Assembly: GCF_017592545.1 (NCBI RefSeq)
Contig: NZ_JAGFOA010000005.1
Span: 124,001-188,000 of the forward strand
Direction of reading: 5' to 3'
DNA: 64,000 bases
DNA from: Microbacterium stercoris
Lineage (GTDB): Bacteria; Actinomycetota; Actinomycetes; Actinomycetales; Microbacteriaceae
Shown here: positions 58,619-64,000 of the stretch, piece by piece
Layout of the letters: each line of letters opens with the position of its first letter
Position numbering within the stretch: position 1 is the stretch's first letter
Program-made: the position numbers and the translations under genes
Notes under the pieces: model-generated
Seen by the model: only the letters and a program-made list of their open reading frames with translations
Told to the model about the DNA's origin: nothing
Database searches by the model: none

Positions 58619-59533
58619 TCAGCGCGAGCGTCCGTCCGGACGTCCGTCGCGGCCATCACGGCCGTCTCGGCCGTCGCTGCGACGCAGGTAGCTCTCGAAG
58701 GCCTGCGCGATCGCGTCACCCGAGGCCTCGGGCGCGTCGACGGTGTCGCGCTGCTGCTCGAGCTGGCGGATGTACTCGCGCATCTCGTCGTCGTCGGCCG
58801 CCGCGGCATCGATGGTCGCCTCCCAGGCGGCGGCCTCGGCGGCGAGGGTCCCGCGCGGCACATCGGCGGCGGCGAGCTCCTCGAGGCGGTCGAGCAGCGC
58901 GAGCGTCGCCTTCGGCGAGGGCGTGTGACCGGCGACGTAATGCGGCACGCTGGCCCAGAGGCTGGCCATGGGGATGCCCGCTCGCTCGGCGGCGTCGCCC
59001 AGCACGCTGAGGATGCCCACCGGGCCCTCGTAGGCAGAGCGCTCGAGCCCCAGCGTGCGGCGCAGGGCGTCGTTGTCGCTGCCCGCGAAGATCGAGATCG
59101 GGCGGGTGTGCGGCACGTCGGCCATCATCGAGCCGAGCGTCACGAGCCCGGTGACGTCCTCGCGGAGCGCGACATCGATGAACTCGGCGGCGAAGGCCTG
59201 CCAGGCGCGGGCAGGTTCGACCCCCGTCAGGATCCAGAACTCGGTGCCGCCCGCCCGCGGCGCCACGGGGCGGCGCAGCACGGCCTCGGGCCATTTGAGG
59301 CGACGACCGCCCTCACCGTCGTTCTCGACGGTCGGCCGAGTGTACTGATAGTCGAAGTACAGCTCGGGATCGACGGCGAGCACTGTCTCGTACTCGGTCT
59401 CCCCGAGCAGATGCTCGATCGCGCTGGTGGCCGCCTCGCCCGCGTCATTCCATCCGTCGAACGCGGCCACGATGATCCGGCGCCCGAGGGTCGCACCCGT
59501 CTCGGTGCTCTCGGTGACGGCGTCGTGCTCCAC
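58619..59533 (-). CDS. PAC2-family protein (proteasome assembly chaperone-like)
   Basis: 304 residues. The PAC2 fold is indicated by IIVAAFDGWNDAGEAA at the N-terminus and LGSMMADVPHTRP and LWASVPHYVAG further in. The C-terminus is a short repeat of Asp-Gly-Arg units (SDGRDGRDGRDGRPDGRSR), charged and probably disordered. In actinobacteria these proteins are common near proteasome/pupylation loci, though their role is unproven. Converges on uppP. Confidence 0.85.
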   Translation of the reverse strand: MEHDAVTESTETGATLGRRIIVAAFDGWNDAGEAATSAIEHLLGETEYETVLAVDPELYFDYQYTRPTVENDGEGGRRLKWPEAVLRRPVAPRAGGTEFWILTGVEPARAWQAFAAEFIDVALREDVTGLVTLGSMMADVPHTRPISIFAGSDNDALRRTLGLERSAYEGPVGILSVLGDAAERAGIPMASLWASVPHYVAGHTPSPKATLALLDRLEELAAADVPRGTLAAEAAAWEATIDAAAADDDEMREYIRQLEQQRDTVDAPEASGDAIAQAFESYLRRSDGRDGRDGRDGRPDGRSR

Positions 59534-59641
59534 GCGGCTCCTCTCGGTCCGGCAGGCAGGGTGCCAGCGGGACTTCGTCCCAGGATAGGCGCGCGGCGCC
59601 CGCCTCGGGCGTGAGTGGGACGGCGCGCACTCACCGACCTT

Positions 59642-59660
59642 TAGTTGACCGATCGACTAG
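59642..59660. promoter_or_regulatory. TetR operator candidate upstream of flavin oxidoreductase
   Basis: TAGTTGACCGATCGACTAG is an imperfect palindrome. It matches the 19-mer at 61366-61384 at 17 positions. It lies 34 bp before the ATG at 59694, near a -10-like TACCAT. Confidence 0.7.
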
Positions 59661-59693
59661 TACCATGATGACTGCATACGGAAGGACCACACC

Positions 59694-60719
59694 ATGCAGG
59701 ACATCGTCGACACCGAACTGCCGATCGTCGCCGCCCCGATGGCGGGCGGCGCCACCACGATCGATCTCGTCGCGGCCGTGGCCGACGCGGGTGGCCTCGG
59801 GTTCCTCGCCGCGGGCTACAAGACGCCGCAGGCGATGCTTGAGGACATCGGATCCGTGCGCGCACGCGGCCTCGAGCGGTTCGGGGTGAACCTGTTCCTC
59901 CCCGCTCCGTCCGGGATGTCTGAGCGGGTTTTCCGGGCGTATGCGGAGACGCTCCAGGACGATGCCGGGCGCTACGGGCTCGACCTGTCAGGGGCGCCGC
60001 TGCGAGAGGACGACGACCACTGGCGGGAGAAGATCGATGCGCTCATCACCGATCCGGTTCCCGTGGTCTCCGTCACCTTCGGCGTGCCGGATGCGCGCGA
60101 CGTGCGGGCGCTGCAGCGCGTCGGCACGCGTGTGCTCGTCACCGTGACGACGGTCGCCGAGGCGCTCGCGGCCCGCGAGGTCGCCCCCGACGGACTCGTT
60201 GTGCAGGGGAGCGATGCGGGTGGGCACAGCGGCACCCACGACCCCGCGCGCCGCATCGAGCCCGTCTCGACCGAGGAGGTGGTGCGCGAGGTCGTGGCCG
60301 CAGCGGGGCTGCCGGTGATCGCCGGCGGCGGAGTGGACGGCCCCGAGAAGGTGCGCGCCGTGCTCGCGGCGGGAGCTCAGGCAGTCGCGGTGGGAACGCT
60401 GCTGCTGCGCACCGATGAGAGCGGGGCCTCGCGGGTGCACCGCGATGCCCTCGCCGATCCGCGATTCGCCGAGACGGTCATCACCCGCGCGTTCACGGGG
60501 CGCCCTGCTCGCGCCCTGCGCAACGCGTTCATCGAGGCGCATGAGGCCGAGGCGCCGCTCGGCTATCCGGTGATCCATCACCTGACGCGCGAGATGCGCC
60601 AGGCCGCGGCGCGTGCGGGCGACGCCGATCGCGTGCACCTGTGGGCGGGCACCGGCTGGCGCAGCGCGCGCACGGGCCCGGTGGGGGATGCGGTGCGCGA
60701 CCTCGCCAGACTCGTGTGA
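59694..60719 (+). CDS. FMN-dependent oxidoreductase, nitronate monooxygenase family
   Basis: 341 residues, TIM-barrel flavoenzyme. Motifs: VAAPMAGGATTIDL, the FMN-phosphate regions VIAGGGVDG and AVAVGTLLLRTDE, and the catalytic-region QGSDAGGHSGTHD. Likely reaction: oxidation of nitronates or another electrophile; enoyl-reductase-like roles are also possible in this family. Ribosome site GGAAGGA (59680-59686). The operator shared with the SDR promoter suggests control by the TetR gene downstream, which lies 9 bp away and converges. Confidence 0.88.
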   Translation: MQDIVDTELPIVAAPMAGGATTIDLVAAVADAGGLGFLAAGYKTPQAMLEDIGSVRARGLERFGVNLFLPAPSGMSERVFRAYAETLQDDAGRYGLDLSGAPLREDDDHWREKIDALITDPVPVVSVTFGVPDARDVRALQRVGTRVLVTVTTVAEALAAREVAPDGLVVQGSDAGGHSGTHDPARRIEPVSTEEVVREVVAAAGLPVIAGGGVDGPEKVRAVLAAGAQAVAVGTLLLRTDESGASRVHRDALADPRFAETVITRAFTGRPARALRNAFIEAHEAEAPLGYPVIHHLTREMRQAAARAGDADRVHLWAGTGWRSARTGPVGDAVRDLARLV

Positions 60720-60728
60720 CCCGCCGCC

Positions 60729-61334
60729 TCAGGAGACGCGCTCGGTCACGCCGACGAGGCGCAGGCTGCTGGCCCACATCGCGTCGAGCTGTGCGGGGTC
60801 GTTGAACAGCTTCGCGAAGAGGATGAGGCCTTCGAGCTGGGCCACAATCGACTTGGCGGCCGCCACGGTGTCCACAGGCTCGATCTCGCCGGATGCGACG
60901 GCCTGCTCGAGGTGCGAGGTGATCATCTCGACCTGCTCCGCGAAAACGCCCTGCAGCCGCTCTCGGATGGGCTCGCTGATCGCCCCGACCTCGAGGGCGA
61001 GGTTGCCGAACAGGCAGCCGGTGACGGTTCCGGTGCCCGCGAGCGCGTCCGCCTGGATCTGCGTGGTGGCGTCGAAGAGGCGGTGAAGGCGCTCGAGCGG
61101 CGACCCCTCGCCATGCAGGATCGATGCCCAATCGCTCTTCTGACGGATCCAATGGTCCTCGATCGTCGCGAGGGCGAGCGCCTCCTTCGAGGGGAAGAAG
61201 TAGTAGAACGACCCCTTCTGCACGCCGGCGCGAGCGCAGATCTCCGCGATCCCGACCGCGCTGTACGACTTCTCGGCGAACAGCGAGAGCGCGGCGGCGA
61301 GCAGTCTCTCGCGGGCATCGGAGGTGCGACCCAT
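60729..61334 (-). CDS. TetR/AcrR-family regulator
   Basis: 201 residues. The N-terminal HTH (AEICARAGVQKGSFYYFF with PSKEALALA) and the C-terminal domain resemble the LmrA/YxaF-like group. It is divergent from the SDR gene and convergent with the flavin oxidoreductase. The same 19-bp palindrome appears at both promoters, so it probably represses both and itself. The ligand is unknown; electrophilic or quinone-like compounds are a guess from the enzymes. Confidence 0.9.
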   Translation of the reverse strand: MGRTSDARERLLAAALSLFAEKSYSAVGIAEICARAGVQKGSFYYFFPSKEALALATIEDHWIRQKSDWASILHGEGSPLERLHRLFDATTQIQADALAGTGTVTGCLFGNLALEVGAISEPIRERLQGVFAEQVEMITSHLEQAVASGEIEPVDTVAAAKSIVAQLEGLILFAKLFNDPAQLDAMWASSLRLVGVTERVS

Positions 61335-61365
61335 GTCTCGAGTGTAGATCTCAGATTGGTGGGAA

Positions 61366-61384
61366 TAGTTGACCGACCGTCTAG
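61366..61384. promoter_or_regulatory. TetR operator candidate in the TetR/SDR intergenic region
   Basis: TAGTTGACCGACCGTCTAG overlaps the start of the SDR -10 box TAGGTT (61382-61387). It is the partner of the site at 59642-59660. It lies between the divergent starts at 61334 and 61398. Confidence 0.75.
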
Positions 61385-61397
61385 GTTGGATCGAATT

Positions 61398-62108
61398 ATG
61401 AACACACAGAAGGTCGCCGTCATCACCGGCGCATCCCAGGGCATCGGAGCATCCCTCGTCACCGCCTACCAGGACCTCGGCTATGCCGTCGTCGCCACCT
61501 CGCGCTCGATCGCCGAGGCGTCAGGAGAGAACCTCGTGACGGTCGCCGGCGACATCGCCCAGCCCGCCACCGCGGAGCGGGTGGTCGAGGCCGCCATCGC
61601 GCGCTTCGGGCGCATCGACACCCTCGTCAACAACGCCGGCATCTTCATCGCAAAGCCGTTCGCCGAGTACACCGCGGACGACTACGCCGCGATGAAGGCG
61701 ACCAACCTCGACGGGTTCTTCCACCTCACCCAGCGCGTGGTGCAGCGACTGCTCGAGCAGGGAGAGGGAGGTCACATCGTGAGCATCACGACGACCTTCG
61801 TCGAGCATCCGAACTCGTCGGTGCCTGCTGTGCTCGCCTCGCTCACCAAGGGCGGCATCGCCGCGGCGACCCGCTCGCTCTCCGTTGAGCTCGCGGGTGC
61901 GGGGATCCGCGTGAACGCTGTCTCGCCCGGCATCATCAAGACGCCGCTGCACCCGGAGGAGACGCACGAGTTCCTCGCCGCGCTGCACCCGGTGGGCACC
62001 ATGGGGGAGATCTCCGACGTGGCGCGCGGCGTCGTCTATCTCGAGCAGTCGCCGTTCGTCACCGGCGAGTTCCTGCACATCGACGGCGGCCAGATCGCGG
62101 GCCACTGA
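61398..62108 (+). CDS. SDR-family protein lacking the catalytic Tyr
   Basis: 236 residues of classical SDR fold: nucleotide motif TGASQGIG (10-17), NNAG in TLVNNAGIF, and Ser129 in HIVSITTTF. The usual Tyr-x3-Lys is absent: the Lys151 is present in ALASLTKGG-type context (VLASLTKGG), but the position four before it is Ala147 instead of Tyr. The family is thus recognisable but the normal proton-donor is missing. The next gene starts two bases downstream. Regulation by the divergent TetR is likely. Confidence 0.88.
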   Translation: MNTQKVAVITGASQGIGASLVTAYQDLGYAVVATSRSIAEASGENLVTVAGDIAQPATAERVVEAAIARFGRIDTLVNNAGIFIAKPFAEYTADDYAAMKATNLDGFFHLTQRVVQRLLEQGEGGHIVSITTTFVEHPNSSVPAVLASLTKGGIAAATRSLSVELAGAGIRVNAVSPGIIKTPLHPEETHEFLAALHPVGTMGEISDVARGVVYLEQSPFVTGEFLHIDGGQIAGH

Positions 62109-62109
62109 G

Positions 62110-62505
62110 ATGTCCGTCCTGACCGGGGCCCGGATGGATCCGGAGTCCGTCGTCATCGTCCAGCCGCTGCTGGACGCGTGGGCGGCGGCGATCGCGGACG
62201 GCGCGCCGACGGCCGTCGCCGCCCTGTTCACGCCGGATGCGCTGCTGCAGGGCTTCGATCCGGCGCCGGGCTTCGGTCGGGCGAGCATCGAGGCGTACTA
62301 CGCCAAGCAGCCCGCGGGTCTGCGCGCCGACGTCGATCTGCTCGTCGCGCGTCCGCTGGGTCCGGACAGCGTGCTCGGCTACGCGCACGTCGTCTTCCAC
62401 CGCCCGGAGGGACCGGTGCCCGTGCACCTGACCGCCGTCGCCGAACGGACGGCGGACGGGTGGCTGCTGAGCCACTATCACGTGTCCCGGATCACCCTGG
62501 GATGA
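62110..62505 (+). CDS. SnoaL/NTF2-like protein
   Basis: 131 residues with a cone-shaped NTF2-like fold predicted: QPLLDAWAAAIADGAPTAVA, LFTPDALLQGFDPAPGFGR and the C-terminal RTADGWLLSHYHVSRI are typical of SnoaL/DUF4440 proteins. These are small-molecule-binding or isomerase-type proteins. It starts 2 bp after the SDR stop and is co-transcribed with it, within the TetR-controlled unit. A terminator follows. Confidence 0.8.
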   Translation: MSVLTGARMDPESVVIVQPLLDAWAAAIADGAPTAVAALFTPDALLQGFDPAPGFGRASIEAYYAKQPAGLRADVDLLVARPLGPDSVLGYAHVVFHRPEGPVPVHLTAVAERTADGWLLSHYHVSRITLG

Positions 62506-62515
62506 TCCGACCCGT

Positions 62516-62547
62516 CCGAGACGCGGCTCAGGGGAGCCGCGTCTCGG
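62516..62547. terminator. Terminator after the SnoaL-like gene
   Basis: A 13-bp stem CCGAGACGCGGCT/AGCCGCGTCTCGG closes on a CAGGGG loop. Confidence 0.85.
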
Positions 62548-62564
62548 GCGGCTAGGCTTGCTCG

Positions 62565-63257
62565 GTGACTTCCCCCTCTGATCTGCCCGCCGCCGTCCTG
62601 TGGGACATGGACGGAACGCTCGTCGACACGGAGCCCTACTGGATGGCGGCGGAGACGCCGCTCGTCGAGGAGTACGGCGGCACCTGGACCCACGAGGACG
62701 CCCTGAAGATGGTGGGCCTCAACCTCGAGGCGTCGTCGAAGATCCTGCAGGCGGCGGGCGTCGCTCTCAGTCCGCAGGAGATCATCTCGCGTCTGTCGGC
62801 CGGCGTCATCGCGAGCTGCGTCGAGAAGGGCGTGCCGTTCCGCCCCGGAGCGCTCGAGCTGCTCCGTGATCTCAAGCAGCACGGCGTGAAGACGGCGCTC
62901 GTCACGATGTCGTACCGTCACATGGCCCTGGCGATCGTCGACCTGATCGGATTCGACGCCTTCGACGTGGTCGTCGCAGGCGACGACGTCGAGCGCGGCA
63001 AGCCGTTCCCCGACGCCTACCTCCAGGCGGCCGAGCAGCTGGGCGTCGACATCGCCGAGTGCGTCGCGATCGAGGACTCTCCCACGGGGCTGAGCTCCGC
63101 CATCGCCTCCGGTGCGGTGTCGCTCGGCGTCCCCAACTTCGTCTCGCTCGACGACGCGGGTGCTGACGCGCTCTGGCCTACGCTCGCCGGGCGCACGGCG
63201 GCCGACCTGGGCGTGCTGCACGCGGAGCACGCCCCTCTGAAGGAGAACCAGGCATGA
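62565..63257 (+). CDS. HAD-family phosphatase
   Basis: 230 residues, beta-phosphoglucomutase/phosphoglycolate-phosphatase-like. Motif I LWDMDGTLVDTEPYW, motif II as ALVTMSYR, Lys in ERGKPFPDAYL and motif IV AIEDSPTGLSSA. Substrate unknown. GTG start with TAGGCT at 62553-62558 six bases before. Its stop overlaps the next gene's ATG by four bases, so they are coupled; this pairing next to the tRNA methyltransferase is common in actinobacteria. Confidence 0.88.
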   Translation: MTSPSDLPAAVLWDMDGTLVDTEPYWMAAETPLVEEYGGTWTHEDALKMVGLNLEASSKILQAAGVALSPQEIISRLSAGVIASCVEKGVPFRPGALELLRDLKQHGVKTALVTMSYRHMALAIVDLIGFDAFDVVVAGDDVERGKPFPDAYLQAAEQLGVDIAECVAIEDSPTGLSSAIASGAVSLGVPNFVSLDDAGADALWPTLAGRTAADLGVLHAEHAPLKENQA

Positions 63258-64000
63258 CCGCCGCTTCCCGTCCCCGCGGTCCGTTCCGCTACGGCGACCG
63301 TGTGCAGCTGACCGGCCCGAAGGCGCGGATGCACACGATCACTCTGCGGGAGGGCGGCGAGCTCCACACCCACCACGGAGTGCTCAAGCACGAGCAGCTC
63401 GTCGGGCAGCCGGATGGATCCGTGTTCGAGAACAGCTCGGGCCACGAGTATCTCGCCCTGCGTCCCCTGCTGCGCGACTTCGTGATGTCGATGCCGCGCG
63501 GCGCCGCCATCGTGTACCCCAAGGACGCCGCCCAGATCGTGTCGCAGGCCGACATCTTCCCGGGGGCCGTCGTTGTGGAGGCCGGTGTCGGATCCGGCGC
63601 GCTGACCCTCTCGCTCCTGCGCGCCGTGGGGCCCGAGGGCCGGGTCATCTCGTTCGAGCGCCGCATCGAGTTCGCGGAGGTCGCTCGCGCGAACGTCGAG
63701 ACGTTCTTCGGCGAGACGCCGGCGTACTGGGAGGTGCGAGAGGGCGACCTGGCCGAGGCGCTGCCCGAGGCCGTCGAGAGCGGATCGGTCGATCGCGTTG
63801 TGCTCGACATGCTCGCGCCGTGGGAGGTGATGGACGCGGTCGTCGATGCCCTGGCACCGGGCGGCGTGGTGATCTGCTACGTCGCGACCGCCACCCAGCT
63901 CTCGCGCGTCGCCGAGTACATCCGCGGCACCGGTGCGTTCACCGACCCCGAGGCGAACGAGACGATGGTGCGCGGCTGGCACGTCGAGGGGCTCGCCGTG
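63254..64000 (+). CDS. trmI: tRNA (adenine-N1)-methyltransferase, TrmI type, 3' end cut by window
   Basis: SAM-dependent enzyme that methylates A58 of tRNAs. 249 codons visible, open at the window edge. N-terminal FRYGDRVQLTGPKARMHT is the substrate domain. The SAM motif is VVEAGVGSGALTLSLLRAVG, followed by ISFERRIEFAEVARANV and the catalytic-region VVLDMLAPWEVM. In actinobacteria this gene often starts a cluster with the proteasomal ATPase and pupylation genes, which may follow beyond 64000. Confidence 0.93.
   Translation, partial: MTAASRPRGPFRYGDRVQLTGPKARMHTITLREGGELHTHHGVLKHEQLVGQPDGSVFENSSGHEYLALRPLLRDFVMSMPRGAAIVYPKDAAQIVSQADIFPGAVVVEAGVGSGALTLSLLRAVGPEGRVISFERRIEFAEVARANVETFFGETPAYWEVREGDLAEALPEAVESGSVDRVVLDMLAPWEVMDAVVDALAPGGVVICYVATATQLSRVAEYIRGTGAFTDPEANETMVRGWHVEGLAV

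Noticed and set aside
60912..61397. N-terminal extension of the SDR frame upstream to 60912
   Set aside because: The extension is antisense to the TetR gene; the ATG at 61398 matches the SDR N-terminus and follows its promoter.

Overview
The window reads as ordinary chromosome of a high-GC (about 70 percent by eye) Gram-positive actinobacterium. Family Microbacteriaceae, probably Microbacterium or a close relative, is the best guess. This is inferred from the pentose-phosphate operon with OpcA, RbpA, WhiA, a cysteine-poor (type B) L31, PAC2 next to a TrmI-type methyltransferase, and many GTG starts. About 66 protein genes and one tRNA gene can be supported. No insertion sequence, prophage, CRISPR array or rRNA operon is visible, and coding density is very high.

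Layout. 1-2600: a window-truncated large-subunit catalase, a small Cys-containing protein, and an OhrR-like MarR regulator sharing a 25-bp promoter region with it. 2600-9481: uvrA, uvrC, rapZ and whiA. 9665-14204: sodA, gap, pgk, tpiA, secG and rbpA, closed by a 42-bp perfect palindrome. 14315-22381 (minus): a tightly overlapped operon tkt-tal-pgi-zwf-opcA-pgl. 22707-25324: ctaB, a PEBP-like gene and ctaA. 25571-29637: the SUF iron-sulfur operon sufB-sufD-Rieske-sufC-sufT, preceded by a possible structured leader. 29716-33312: a MalY/PatB-type C-S lyase, an MFS exporter and a siderophore-interacting reductase with a candidate iron box. 33276-36316: a BioQ-like TetR repressor, two tandem operators and the biotin ECF transporter bioY-bioM-bioN, followed by a CHY zinc-finger protein.

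36437-45486: an ABC-F ATPase; SURF1 with two coupled small genes; fabG; hydrolases; a small TetR/short PdxH-like/cupin operon; serB; an ABC ATPase; and L31 type B. 45568-54933: a DEDD exonuclease with a Val-Glu-Thr repeat segment, hydrolases, an Lrp regulator, topoisomerase IB, a histidine phosphatase, a sirtuin, an RNA methyltransferase, an SGNH hydrolase, a helicase and an SRPBCC protein. 54973-58551: a VIT/CCC1 transporter with a ferritin-like domain, tRNA-Leu(GAG), an M20 peptidase and uppP. 58619-64000: a PAC2 protein, a TetR regulator with matching operators at two promoters (a flavin oxidoreductase; an SDR plus SnoaL-like pair), a HAD phosphatase and the start of a TrmI-type tRNA methyltransferase.

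The gene order from uvrA to sufT follows a layout widely conserved in actinobacteria, so the departures are informative. There is no yvcK between rapZ and whiA, no sufS/sufU in the SUF operon, and sodA lies between whiA and gap. A promoter signature recurs: a TAGnnT -10 box 6-9 bases before the start codon, predicting many leaderless mRNAs. The strongest regulatory predictions are the tandem BioQ-type operators, the iron box before the siderophore reductase and the paired TetR operators near 59650 and 61375. I saw no clear previously undescribed multi-gene system. The best candidates for something new are the SUF leader RNA, the small Cys-rich protein coupled to SURF1, and the TetR/short PdxH/cupin operon.
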